Shown here: positions 21,221 to 33,726 of the stretch, piece by piece
Layout of the letters: each line of letters begins with the position of its first letter
Numbering within the stretch: position 1 is the stretch's first letter
NCBI GenBank assembly: GCA_964017065.1
Contig: OZ024792.1
Span: forward strand, 3,653,754-3,717,753
Direction of reading: 5' to 3'
Length of the DNA: 64,000 bases
DNA from: Haliclona indistincta
Lineage: Eukaryota > Porifera > Demospongiae > Haplosclerida > Chalinidae
Translations under genes and position numbers: made by a program
The notes under the pieces: generated by a model
The model's input: only the letters and a program-made list of their open reading frames with translations
What the model was told of the DNA's origin: nothing
Databases searched by the model: none

Positions 21221-21893
21221 TAGTCTAGCTTGCTAGACCCTCAACGCTCTCTCGCTCAATGGGCGGGGTTACGGGGCGGAGCCCCGAGCGAGATCGCGAT
21301 GAGGGTCTAGCCAAACCTGCAACATGATTAGTTTCTGAAATGAGTTTTGTTAATGCAAGTCGTTACGTCATTGATTTCGTCACTTAGTCAACATGGCCGC
21401 GCTATCGTCGCTGTGTAATCTCTGGTCAGCTAAAACAACCGATTGCTTTATACCAACCGACTATCAACTTTTCGTGAGAGCTATTGAACACGGAGTACTT
21501 GCTTTAGGTCACCAAGAAGCAAGGCCATTGCAATCTGATGCCGCAAAAGCTGTACTTCGAGGAAGAGACACGTTTCTCAACTGTCCTTCAGGTCTTCCTC
21601 GATGATCACTTCCACAATTCTCCCTAGATCAGTCCTATCGCCATCTGGTAGGTAGTAAAGTGGCGGGGGCGAGCTGCAAAACGCGCAGTTGTCTGTAGAC
21701 TTATGGCTTGAACGTCACTCTGAGCTCACCATGTGCGTGACGTAATTAATGATGAATATGATTACAAAACTCATTTCAGAAACTAATCATGTTGCAGGTT
21801 TGGCTAGACCCTCATCGCGATCTCGCACGGGGCTCCGCCCTGTAACCCCGCCCATCGAGCGAGAGAGCGTTGAGGGTCTAGCAAGCTAGACTA
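21221..21893. mobile_element. MULE-like non-autonomous element carrying a RecQ fragment (TAGTCTAGC ends)
   Basis: The 673-bp element has inverted repeats of about 125-130 bp (21221-21347 and 21767-21893), starting TAGTCTAGCTTGCTAGACCC and differing at only a few positions. It is bounded by a perfect 9-bp target duplication (TATTGCGAT at 21212-21220 and 21894-21902). Long TIRs plus 9-bp duplication are the hallmark of Mutator-like elements. The unique interior contains the helicase-like frame described below. It is inserted next to, or within the flank of, another MULE-type end at 21913. Confidence 0.88.
21393..21605 (+). pseudogene. RecQ-like helicase N-terminal fragment inside a MULE-like element
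   Basis: A 70-residue frame starts at the ATG at 21393. Its second half reads EARPLQSDAAKAVLRGRDTF followed by LNCPSG. This matches the region of RecQ-family SF2 helicases from the Q-motif to the start of motif I (Walker A), where F-R-x-x-Q...A-I...L-x-G-R-D-x-F precedes P-T-G-x-G-K-S. The frame ends at CPSG, exactly where Walker A should begin, so no ATPase or helicase core is present. It cannot be a functional helicase. The fragment may be captured host or transposon sequence retained after an internal deletion. Confidence 0.6.
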
Positions 21894-21912
21894 TATTGCG
21901 ATAGGTTCCGGT

Positions 21913-24173
21913 TAGGTACAGGAGGAATGCCGCCTACTTAATATTCATAATACAGTTAACCACACCCACTTTTGAATGAATATTGGTTATCTTTCCCGCG
22001 CGACCCGCGAAATCTAACCTCTGGTAGCTCGCAGCTGTACAAGGCCACAATGTCTGCCCGTCTTGGAAAGAAGACAGGGTAATTGAAAATGTCTCATAAG
22101 GGAGAGAAGGCAACATCTTGTCGAGATTGCTTTGAGAGAGGTGTCTCCGTGAGTACTTGCCGCCTAACTCATGGTCATTGTGGTTGGGGAGTACCTACTA
22201 GCAATTGGGCTAGAGCTTGATGTTCCACAGTGTGTCAGTAGTGATCTCCAAAGTGTTACTGTTTCTCACTCCGAAAAGTGTGTGACAGGGTATGTGATTA
22301 CTCAGGAGAGGTGTGGCAGGAATGGATGAAAAAATTGCAAGTCAGAGTGTTAGTGTCGACTCTGTTATGGAACTTTTTCCGATAAGCATGTGCCCATATC
22401 TGCATGTGAGAAAGAAAATTTAAATTAATAACTTTGACCATGACTTTATAGTGCTGCACATGTATAATATGCAGTTATACATTCATAACTGCTAGAAACC
22501 AAGCATAATAATGGATACTTCTTTAATCAATGATACAAACCATAGTTACATTCTTACTTGATGACATGACATCCATTCAGATTTCATGTACACTTGAAGC
22601 TTTTTGTTTCTAACATACCAGGGTTGACTCTCAATGTCTCGCCATTTCTCCTCCAACTAGAATGAACACAATAATAATATTATTGTGATACATAGTAATA
22701 ATTATAATGTATAGACATGTAAAACAGAGTGGTACAATGTACCTGTAATTGCATATGCAAATTCTTTAAGTATCTCAGAACAGACTCCTTATCAGAATGT
22801 GAAACTTCATTAGCACCTTTGTTGACCCAACGTTCCCATGCTTGTGCTCTCTGAAAGTCGCAGAGCAATCGGAAACAGGACGGAAATAGACTCCCAATAG
22901 CACCTAGCTCGACACTGCTTTTATCTGTCATAAAGAACTACGGAGACCAATTGCTATTCCACTCTTTTACAATCCGTAGACCCTCTGAGACAAGTATAGC
23001 TACAACCCTTCCACTCCCAATAGATGTTTTCATAGTGGCAAAGAAGCAAGAGAAGCCATATTTGGTAGTACGACAGATGTTGTCCATCATAGTAATCACT
23101 AGTCTCATCCTCAGACCACTCTCCCTTCTGCTATGCTTGGGAGGGTCTGGTTAAATGAAGGCAAATTCCTGGTTCAATGACGTAATTGTCACGCGCGAAA
23201 TCATGTACACAACAATTAGCTACCTGGTCTTCCATCAAGCTTCAAAGGACACACAACTATAACTATGCTAGATTTACTGTTATGAAGCAAATTGAAGATA
23301 CTTGGTAGGACTAGGTTACAAAGAGACTTCTCAGCGCCTGTAGGAAGAGAAACAAACCCGCTACGAAATTGACCACGACTTCTTGCTACTCAGCCGACAA
23401 ACACGAATATCCAAGCTGTTCAGCGCTCTTCGATATCGATTCCATGATACATTGTAGCATTCCTTGGGTAAGCCATGATCAATGTCGCATGCAGGTCATG
23501 TGAATTTTGGGAAATACTGCAATCTGATTGGTATTTCACAATTCTGAGAATGAAACATCACGGAACCAGGAATTTGTCTACATTTAACCAGACCCTCTCC
23601 CAAGCATAGCGGAAGGGGTGTGGTCTGGGGATGAGACTAAGTAATCAAAATACCCTGTCACACAGTTTTCAGAGTTGGAGATCACTGACACACTGTGGAA
23701 GATCAAGCTCTAACCCAATTGCTTCATAACTAGTAGGTACTCCCCGACCACAATGACCATGAGTTAGGCGGCAAGTACTCACGGAGACACCTCTCTCAAA
23801 GCAATCTTGACAAGATGTTGCCTTGTGAGACATTTTCAATCGACAATATTCGGTACTCCTCTTTCTTTTCAGGCAACCAGTGCATCTACCAAGCAGTTGT
23901 ATTCCTATTTAGATTATTATTATAATTTATAATTGCAGCAGCTGATCAATCGGTCTTACCGGCAGCGTCTGATTCATGTGCTGATCTTCTTTCCCAGGCA
24001 TTGTGGTCTTAGATCTAGCTAGCGCTAGAAGCCTGTACAGCTGCGAGCTACCAGAGGTTAGATTTTCGTTAGGAATCGCGGGTCGCGCGGGAAAGATAAC
24101 CAATATTCATTCAAGAGTGGGTGTGGTTAATAGTATTATGAATATTAAGTAGGCGGCATTCCTCCTGTACCTA
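21913..24173. mobile_element. MULE-type element with long inverted repeats (TAGGTACAGGAGG ends)
   Basis: TAGGTACAGGAGGAATGCC at 21913 is mirrored by GGCATTCCTCCTGTACCTA ending at 24173. The similarity continues for over 400 bp inward (to about 22345 and 23640), with a roughly 140-bp insertion in the right arm near 23850-24000. The interior carries a decayed MULE transposase on the minus strand. I found no matching 9-bp target duplication, so one end may have been rearranged. Fragments of the same family lie at 42661-42684 and 43972-44020. Confidence 0.8.
22558..23090 (-). pseudogene. Decayed MULE transposase fragment with an intron
   Basis: On the minus strand, exon-like sequence from 23090 to 22743 reads MDNICRTTKYGFSCFFATMK, then SEGLRIVKEWNSNWSP, a TAG stop, FFMTDKSSVELGAIGSLFP and LLCDFQRAQAWERW. 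These match the MULE core: a D-A-T-x-K-T-T-K-Y strand, a W-N-P-x-W...F-M-T-D strand, and the C-D-F-H-R-E-Q-A-W-E-R-W motif (His replaced by Gln here). A GT-AG intron of 86 bp (22657-22742) is followed by a second exon (22656 to about 22558) starting LEEKWRDIESQPWYV. The in-frame stop and missing ends make it a pseudogene. It identifies the 21913-24173 element as Mutator-like. Confidence 0.75.
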
Positions 24174-24335
24174 GCTAGCTATATATATAGCGGGGGTTGT
24201 CATCCCGCTCCAAAATAGGGCAGGAAATAGCTCCAGAATACAGCAGGAAGTGATATTATAGTTGTCGTCCGCCCAGCTCCAAGATGGGGCAGGAAATGCT
24301 GCTATGAATAGAGAACAAGGCGAGCTCTATTTTTA

Positions 24336-25380
<1,045 letters not shown>

Positions 25381-25499
25381 CTTTACGGCATTGTAGGCGT
25401 GTCACCCAACCTCTTAATTATCGATATCCATAGTCGTAGCCTGCACAGTCAGTCTGTCTCGTACGTTGATCGCAGGGTATCATCAGAGATTATTAATCC

Positions 25500-25790
25500 T
25501 ACGTAACCTGCACTTTAGTCTCAAGATCACTATGAATTGTCGTTTTCTCCATTTCAGTGCTTTCACTGTATTCTTACCCATCAGGTCCACCAGAACTGAG
25601 ATTAGTATGCAACTTACTGCACTTAGTCTCAAGAACACTATGAATTGTCATTTTCTTCATTTCAGTGCTTTCACTGTATTCTTACCCATCAAGTCCACCA
25701 GATTCGTATGCAACTTACTGCACTTTAGTCTCTAGATCACTATGAATTGTCATTTCTTCATTTCATTGCTGTCACAGTATTCTTAAGCCA
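25500..25790 (+). repeat. About 105-bp tandem repeat, 3 copies
   Basis: TGCACTTTAGTCTCAAGATC recurs near 25508, 25618 and 25719, each followed by CACTATGAATTGTC and CATTTCAGTGCTTTCACTG. A shortened relic sits at about 26370-26430. The open frames across it come from the repeat; no gene is supported. Confidence 0.8.
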
Positions 25791-25794
25791 GGAA

Positions 25795-26345
25795 AACCCG
25801 AACTTTTCTTTCTTGCTGCCCTTTGCACAATATAATCTACAGTGTCCTGGCTATTACTTGCCCGTTTTACAAGGAAAATGGGTGTACCCACACTCCAGTA
25901 GCACTTGCCGTATTTGGAACAAAATTATTTCGTACTCGGCAATCACCAGAGACCCACATAGGGGTGGGTGGGTCGTGGTGAGGGCGGGAGGGCGTCAGGT
26001 GGCATTTTTTTGGCGCTCTGGCAAAAGGAGATGTATCTTCTTCCATCGCTCTTGCTGGTAGGGGATTTTTGCCGAAATCGTTTGTTCTCATTAAATATTC
26101 GCCCCTCTGTAACTTACAGACAGAGACCTTTTTGCAAAATCCGATACATACGTTTCTTCCTTGTGTACCAAAGTTTATGTCTGACATTTTTTGTGGGTGT
26201 GGCATGCTCAGGAAACAAATGCAACTTTTCGTCATTGGGTGGGGCTTGCTACGCCCACAAGACGAATGGCGACTTTCTTGGGTGATCAGTGTGACTGACC
26301 AAACCTTCAACTAACAGTAGAAACCAAAATATTCGTAATCCTGAT
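25795..26345. repeat. Dispersed 550-bp repeat, copy 1
   Basis: This segment, from ACCCGAACTTTTCTTTCTTG to GTAATCCTGATGTT, is repeated at 48236-48790 with scattered substitutions and small indels. It has GC-rich patches (GGGGTGGGTGGG) and no conserved reading frame between the two copies. The element type was not recognised. Confidence 0.85.
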
Positions 26346-27501
26346 GTTTGGGATTTCCACCCTTAAACATCAAGTCCACCAGATTAGTATGCAACTTAGT
26401 CTCAAGATCACTATGAGATGGCATTTTCTCTTAAAAGCACTATTAAACTACTCCTACAGTCAAGCTACACTTCATCAGCGCTTACCAGATTGCAAGCTAG
26501 GTCACTGGAAGAATTTTGCAACTGTTTGTCTCAGGACTATTTCAGTGGATGGTACGATTCATTGTAACAAACCATTGTACTACAATTAGACCATGTGTGT
26601 TACGCACTTCTAGTGTGTTCATTGTTATAATAAAAATAATTATTGTGATACGAAATACCAAGAGTTCATACTTATTGGATGACTTGGACTAGTAACTACT
26701 TAGCTATAATCTGTTTTGTTACGACTTGCCAGACCATCACTTTTTCAGTTGCACCTGTGGACATAACACCATCAAATCAAGCAGCACGTTGTCAACCATT
26801 ATGACAAACCTGATGTTCATTCTCCTAGAACAAAATAGGAGTTTAGTAATAACCCTGTCTGATTTCACAAAATTAATAGTCTGAAAGAGAGAGAAAATAA
26901 TTAATTTCGATAACCTTAAATCTAGGGCTACACACAAGACAACAGTCAATAATAAGCCTATTTTATGCCTATCATTATCATTAGCAGATTATACAAAACC
27001 CTCATTATACAAGGCCGTAGCCAGGAATTTACGGAAAGGCCTCTTTTTCTTGTGCCGCAAAAAGTTTGTCTTACTAAAAATCATGGGATGGCCGTGTGAA
27101 TTGATATTTTTGCGCTAATTCTCATGAACAGTCGCGTAGGACTACCTATAGATGTGCTATTTTCACTGAAAACAAGCTGCCTCAATTTTGGCTAAGGAAG
27201 TGGACCTCTTCTTAAGAAAAGTGGACCTTTCAGGAGACTGGGCGGTTCTTCAGAATCCCGTGAGCTACGTGTGTCGTTAAGAGGAAGACACATTAATTTT
27301 TGCACAAACATTTTTCTACCCATTTCGCTGCATTCATCCTCCACAATTAATTTCATGTATCAGTAGCCTAATTTTAACTATTGTGCAACAGAGGCTAGAC
27401 GTGTGTGCTCGTTGGTACTAGGTAAAGTGCTCGGTACTTTCTGTACAAGACAACGTTCTTTTCAGTTTGTGATTACAAGTGTGCTGTTCATGCAGCTAGC
27501 C
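26346..27501. other. No gene recognised
   Basis: Low-complexity and apparently unique sequence. The piece TGTGTTCATTGTTATAATAA at about 26616 resembles the intron region of the MULE fragment (22650-22690), so older relics may be present. I see no coherent coding frame. Confidence 0.4.
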
Positions 27502-27910
27502 TAGTCAGGCATGGCCTGACTGTTCACGTTCACAGAATAGTCAGGGGACATTAGAATACTGTACCTTAGGAATTTGACTACGCCAACGCAGATGTACTTT
27601 TCGTGGGCGTGACTAACCCACGTGTTACGCGATGGCGCTGGCTGCGGCTGTATGTTCCCAATCAGAAGCAAAGGAAGTGGTCTGCCTTGGCTGTAGAGTA
27701 CTGACAAAGAGAAGCTCAGCCACTCGAGAGACTCACCATAAATCGCCAGATGTCATAGCTACTACATTATATCATCACTACATTCTTTGTAACCGCTCTG
27801 CAATCTAATTGGTTCTACAAATATAGTTGCAGAGGTACAGGTACCGTACAGTATTCTGATATGTCCTTTGACTATTCCGTGAACGCGAATAGTCATGCCA
27901 CGCCTGACTA
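27502..27910. mobile_element. Foldback/MITE with TAGTCAGGC ends
   Basis: TAGTCAGGCATGGCCTGACT at the left is mirrored at the right (TAGTCATGCCACGCCTGACTA), and the arms share about 48 bp including GTTCACG and GAATAGTCA. The 409-bp interior has no meaningful frame. A clear target duplication was not found. Confidence 0.75.
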
Positions 27911-28307
27911 CTGTTAGCCTCAGATACGTTAACAAGACAAGCATGAAACAAATTCTCTGTGAAATAAAGCAGCTGAATGCGTACTAGCTATAGAGAGCTA
28001 TATAGCTAGCAGTCGGGGGTGAGGGGCGGTCTATTTACAGGAAAACCAACAACAGTGATGCTCCTATAATACAATCTGACCATTTCTACCTATTGGTAGA
28101 CTCACCAGTTCTACTCAGAGATCATGTAGGTGTTCAGGACCTTGAATTCACAAACAAGCTATGACATTCAGCCGGTTCTAGCTGAGATTTCTTCTCGTTG
28201 CAACGCCTTTTCATTGTCACAAAGAAGTTTAAAAGGCTTGTCCACTTGGCTCGTAGTAGAATAGAATGCCAGACAGCAGAAATGACTCGTCTTCAGTGGA
28301 TTTAATC

Positions 28308-29703
28308 GCCTCTAGCATAGATAATTGAACGCGTAGAGGGATAGGAAACTTAAATTATTCAGTGGTACAACGCGTGTTGTCGGAAGTGACGTCACGCGTG
28401 TACTTTATATTCATCAAAATGACTCAAAATGGAAGCCCCGCGTTAGCTGCAAGAACACTAGAAGAGATCATTTGCGAGAATCAGACGGAGAAGATGAAAA
28501 AGAAAACTCTAGTTACTATCAGTGTTTAGCCACCACCAATAAAAATTATTCTTAGAGAATGCAGAGTTCTTTAGTGCTAGCATTAAGAAAAAGATTTGCA
28601 ACATCGATAGAGAGCACCAATAGATACAAATTATCAGCTACCAGAAGAGAAAAAGTGTGGAAATTATTACTAAATATTATTACTCAACAACAAGTATTGA
28701 ATGGGTTATAACTAAAGGGCATCTGCAGCCCCTTGGTGAGTCACAACACAGAGTCCAACATCTCGACAAATATCACCAGAGACATCGGGATGGAAGAACC
28801 AAGTCAGGCCCTAGTTGATCGTTCACTGTTGATGATGATGCTGGTAGGCTGGTATCGGTTGATTCTGATTGCAATTGGCTGGTAGAGTTATTATTCCTAA
28901 ATGTACAAGAACAAATAAAATAGTGTAAAACGGCAAAAAATACCTGCCTACATAGGTTGGAATGGTGCTGGTGTCACCAGAGTTGATCCTCAAGTTGATC
29001 TTTCATTTTCCTTTCCCTGTCCTACTTCTGTGTTTGTGCTCTCTATCAAGAAAAAAGTATAGCTATAGGCATGGTGGTATGATGAATACGATTATAAACA
29101 AATGTTTGAACAAGTTTTATCCATTACTTCTTCGAGTGAGAAGAATTTCAATGGGCTTAGTACAAGACCACATGCATTGGCTCTCTAAAAACTATTATGT
29201 GATATAAACAACTATTATAGTTTGTGCGTGAATGTGTACAGAATATAGCCTATGGTAAAGATTAGTTCAAGCATTTGTCAGGCATAGCGAACTAAATGCA
29301 AACATATAACCTAGCTTAATACACTCTGAGTGTTTGTGAGAAACAGAAAATACAATTGGCAAGGCCAAAAAACACTTGTCCAGGCTACGAATGTGTCCCA
29401 ATGAAAAAATGGAGTGGCTTCCTTGCTTACTTGGGTACTGTGAAAGTTTCTTGTACAGTAGCAACTTCCATGGCTAAAAAACTTCGCAGGGCACTAGTTT
29501 TGTGTGCGCAGGTGATCCAGGACGATCCAAGACGCTGTAAAGCCGAGAAACTTAGTTAGCAGCCACGAGTTGCCATTGTGGTCCGCTCGAGTCTCGACAA
29601 CGCGCGTATGGACAGCCCGCGTGACGTCACGTAATACATTTGTATTGAGGAATAATTTAAGTTTCCCATCCCTCTACGCGTTCAATTATCTATGCCTCTA
29701 GGT
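28308..29703. mobile_element. 1.4-kb TIR element (CATAGATAATTGAACGCG ends)
   Basis: Inverted repeats of about 50 bp: CATAGATAATTGAACGCG, GTAGAGGGAT and GGAAACTTAAATTATTC at the left, mirrored at 29650-29700. Just inside the left repeat (28419) a short frame starts MTQNGSPALAARTLEEI and stops after 36 codons. On the minus strand near 28960 there is an exon-like stretch (INSGDTSTIPTYVGR) ending at a GT donor. I could not assign either to a family. This looks like an internally deleted DNA transposon. Confidence 0.7.
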
Positions 29704-29788
29704 TCCTATAAACAGCAGCCATCTTTACTATAAAGTAGGCGTAGGCTCGTTTGCATTAGATCCTCCCCTCTAAGGTTTTATTATTATT

Positions 29789-32340
29789 AACCCTCGGCGC
29801 ATGCGCGAGGGTTACGGTACTTGGTTTGTCATTAACCCTCGGCGCATGCGCGAGGGTTACGGTACTTGCTTTGTCGTTCGGTCGGTCTGTCTGTCTGTCT
29901 GTCTCTTCTGCTACAGAGATCAGCGATCGCTTCTACGCGTCAACTAAGGTATGAACAGGCTAAGCATGACCATGGCTTGCAATGTGACTCGTGGATTATG
30001 CTAAAATGCTTTCGTTCTCGAGTTATGTATGGCTGGCTCACCTTGCATGACCTGACGGCCATCTTAGACTTCTCTGACAACAAACGCGCCCATAGTTGAC
30101 TACCTAGGTACTTGTAGATTCCATCTAAACAGCAGGACAGCTCTGGGGGTGCGTAGACATCTCAAGAAAAAGCTTATCAAAGCCAAGAGCAATGGCTACC
30201 TACTGAGTGTTCACGGTCACGCCCACTTGACACACCTTGTCTCGGTTGTGGTCAGCACTTTGCTGTCTTCTGGTTAGCAGTGCAGTTTCAATAGCTAACA
30301 GGTTGGCTTTAGCTGCAAAGCTCCTTCTGCAAACCAAAACTAAGGAGCTAACTCTACAATGTGCAACACGCCGAGGGTTTCGTGAAGTCTGTTCATTCAT
30401 TCACTCACTCACTCATTAACCCTCGGCGCATGCGCGAGGGTTACGGTACTTGCTCTGTCGTTAACCCTCGGCGCATGCGCGAGGGTTACGGTACTTGCTT
30501 TGTCGTTCGGTCGGTCTGTCTCTTCTGCTACAGAGATCAGCGATCGCTTCTACGCGTCAACTAAGGTATGAACAGGCTAAGCATGACCATGGCTTGCAAT
30601 ATGACTCGTGGATTTTGCTAAAGTGCTTTCGTTCTCGAGTTATGGCTGGCTCACCTTGACGGCCGTCTTTGACCTCTCTGACGGCAAAAGCGCCCATATT
30701 TGGCTACCTAGGTACTTGTAGATTCCATCTAAACCTTAGGACAGCTCTGGGGGTGCGTAGACATCTCAAGAAAAAGCCTATCAAAGCCAAGAGCAATGGC
30801 TACCAAGCTACTCGTGTTCACGGTCACGCCCACTTGACACACCTTGTCTCGATTGTGGTCAGCACTTTGCTGTCTTCTGGTTAGCAGTGCAGTTTCAATA
30901 GCAAGCAGGTTGGCTTTAGCTGCAAAGCTCCTTCTGCAAACCATAACTAAGGAGCTAACTCTACAATGTGCAACACGCCGAGGGTTTCGTGAAATCTGTT
31001 CATTCGTTCGTTCTGTCCATCGAGCTGCAGAGACCATCGCTCACTTCTGAAACTCGGTAAAGGTATGAACAGGCTTAGCACGACAATGGCTTGCAATGTG
31101 ACTCGTGGATTTTGCTAAAGTGCTTTCGTTCTCGAGTTATGTATGGCTGGCTCACCTTGACAGCCATCTTGGACCTCTCTGACGACAAAAGCGCCCATAG
31201 TTGGCTACCTAGGTACTTGTAGATTCTATATAAACTTCAGGACAGCTCTGGTCGTGCGTAGACATCTCAAGAAAAAGCCTATCAATGTCTACCTACTCAG
31301 TGTTCACGGTCACGCCCACTTGACACACCTTATCCTTGCACTTTGCTGTCTTCTGGTTAGCAGTGCAGTTTCAATAGCAAGCAGGTTGGCTTTAGCTGCA
31401 AAGCTCCTTCTGCAAACCAAAACTAAGGAGCTAACTCTACAATGTGCAACACGCCGAGGGTTTCGTGAAATCTGTTCATTCGTTCGTTCTGTCCATCGAG
31501 CTGCAGAGACCATCGCTCACTTCTGAAACTCGGTAAAGGTATGAACAGGCTTAGCACGACAATGGCTTGCAATATGACTCGTGGATTTTGCTATAATGCT
31601 TTCGTTCTCGAGTTATGGCTGGCTCACCTTGCTTACCAGCCATCTTGGACGTCTCTGACAACAAAAGCGCCCATAGTTGACTTTTTAGGTACTTGTAGAC
31701 TACATCTAAACAGCAGGGCAGCTCTGAGTGTGCGTAGAGATCTCAAGAAAGACTACAGCTAGCAGTGGCTACCTATACTCATGTATACTCGCATGGTCAT
31801 GCCTGGTCACGCCCACATGACACGCCTAGTTCATTCGTTCGTTCTGTCCATCGAACTACAGAGACCACCGCTCACTTCTGGAACTCGGTAAAGACATGAA
31901 CAGGCTTAGCATGACAATGGCTTGCAATTTGACTCGTGGATTTTGCTAAAGTGCTTTCGTTCTCGAGTTATGTATGGCTGGCTCACCTTGACGGCCAGTG
32001 GACCTCTCTGACTACAAACGCGCCCATAGTTGACTATCTAGGTACTTGTAGATTCCATCTAAACAGCAGGACAGCTCTGGGGGTGCGTAGACATCTCAAG
32101 AAAAAGCCTATCACGGTCACGCCCACTTCACGGTCACGCCCACTTGACACACCTTGTCTCGGTTGTGGTCAGCATTTTGCTGTCTTCTGGTTAGCAGTGC
32201 AGTTTCAATAGCAAACAGGTTAGCTTTAGCTGCAAAGCTCTTTCTGCAAACCATAACTAAGGAGCTAACTCTGCAATGTTTGCAACAGTGCTCAAACGCC
32301 GAGGGTTCGTGAAATTCGTTCATTGAACTATTGAAACCCT
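29789..32340 (+). repeat. Repeat family A: head-to-tail array of about 0.5-0.6 kb units
   Basis: Five or so units follow one another (about 29834-30415, 30463-31000, 31010-31490, 31490-31825 and 31830-32320). The full unit has a palindromic head (AACCCTCGGCG...GAGGGTT, at 29789, 29834, 30418 and 30463), a (GTCT)n stretch, a body with TTTCGTTCTCGAGTTATGG and GACTACCTAGGTACTTGTAG, and a tail CACGCCGAGGGTTTCGTGAA. The tail is the inverted copy of the head's left arm (11 bp). Later units lack the head. Another copy lies at 50072-50540. Apparent frames of 60-100 codons are not conserved. Confidence 0.85.
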
Positions 32341-32810
32341 AGCCCTCTCACGGAGACGGCAAAACTAAAAACGTTTTTATATTAATAGACAGTCAGGGTT
32401 TCCGAACCGGGTATCGTGTTGTGTGTCTGTCTGTCATTATGCCTCGGTGTAGGCGGAGCCACGAGGCATACTGTAATCGCGTTGTCTGTCATTCATTCTG
32501 TCTGTCTGTTACACCATTTTTGCGGCGTACGCTGAAAGGTAAGCTCTGAAACTAGCAATGCAAGTAGAACTCGATATTATCTCGCTTTTCAACTTGTGAA
32601 AATTTTATACGAAGCTTCGTTCTCAAGTTATGGCGTGATTTGCCTACTTTGTTTATCGTTGCTGGCGATCTGGAATTCTCCAAAGGCAAAGCTGTTCACA
32701 GTTGACTGCCTAGAAGCTGATAGGTTAGAAATTTACTACAGGATAGCAGCGCAGGTCCAGAGAAATCGTGTAAGCAAGCTATGGAAGCTATCTCGCTCGT
32801 GGTATGTGTG

Positions 32811-33452
32811 TAGCCTCGTCCCCAGGCTCTCCACTTATCTGTACGGAGAGCCTGGTCGCTAATCTCACGTGAGCGCAGCGAAGATAATGAGCGTGGGCTT
32901 GGACATACCGCACACCCACGCCATTCGGTTGTTAGTCTCGTGCCGGAGCAGGTTTCGGTATCAGGTTACACACATCGCGGTATCTACAAAATGCTGAGGA
33001 ACATCTGTCGGTGTAGCGCATCGGACGAGTGCGATGCTCTAACGAAGAGTCAAGAAGCCCTACAAAAGCACTTCAATTTCTCTGAGTTTAGACCTGGCCA
33101 AAGGGATGCTATTCTTTCTGTCCAGCATGGTCGAGATGTGTTTGTCCAGATTGAATCGAATTTCACACGTTTTGGGGCAGGCCCGTCAGTCGCTGCTTCT
33201 TGGTATCGACTCTTCAGCCACTTCGATTCGTCTGATTCCATCTCTGTACTGTGCCGTAGCTAGTTCCGGTCGTAATTAGGTGGAGTTAGCAAAATACGTG
33301 GGCATGGTGGGCATGCAGGGCTAGTATGCCCACGCGCACTAATTACCTGTCTACTCTCCGTAGACAGGTAAGGCGCATCACGTGAGATTAGCGACCAGGC
33401 TCCCTGTCGGAACAAAATAGTGCCGAGAGGGTGGAGCCTGGGGACGAGGCTA
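32811..33452. mobile_element. MULE-like non-autonomous element carrying a RecQ fragment (TAGCCTCGTCCCC ends)
   Basis: The 642-bp element starts TAGCCTCGTCCCCAGGCTC and ends GAGCCTGGGGACGAGGCTA, flanked by a perfect 9-bp duplication (GTATGTGTG at 32802-32810 and 33453-33461) inside a family B repeat. A second shared block (GCCTGGTCGCTAATCTCACG) makes the terminal repeats about 60-80 bp with a variable middle. The ends are unlike those of the 21221-21893 element, yet both carry the same helicase region. A shorter relative with the same ends is at 45098-45264. Confidence 0.9.
32991..33263 (+). pseudogene. RecQ-like helicase N-terminal fragment, second copy
   Basis: From the ATG at 32991 the frame reads MLRNICRCSASDECDALTKS, then EALQKHFNFSEFRPGQ and RDAILSVQHGRDVFVQ. 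The FNFSEFRPGQRDAI segment is a clear Q-motif/motif 0 of RecQ helicases and GRDVFVQ is the strand leading to Walker A. After VFVQ the homology stops (next residues IESNFTRFGAG), so motif I (usually P-T-G-x-G-K-S) and all later motifs are absent. The remaining 40 residues look like out-of-frame or unrelated sequence. No helicase activity is expected. The break point is within a few residues of that in 21393-21605. Confidence 0.75.
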
Positions 33453-33694
33453 GTATGTGTGTGCTGTGCTAAACACGTCTCAGTTCAATTGTGGTTAGCA
33501 CTGATTGGCTTCTGATTGCATAACTAAAGCACTGCTTTGTTGATTGCTGTACAGAACTCCTGTATACATGCATCTGCAGTTGCTGTGTTTGTGGAATGGT
33601 GGATAGTGTCATTCCACCGAGGCATCTGCACCTTACATGTAGGTGCTATTTTTATGCCTCGGTGGGCGGAGCCACGAGGCATACTGTAATCGCG

Positions 33695-33726
<32 letters not shown>

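Noticed and set aside
25867..26310. A 147-residue minus frame, with a similar one at 48299-48751
   Set aside because: The two repeat copies do share an open frame in part, but indels shift it and I see no domain; chance openness in a GC-rich repeat is simpler.
30200..32323. Repeated small frames in the family A array
   Set aside because: They recur only because the repeat recurs, and lengths change with each indel between copies.
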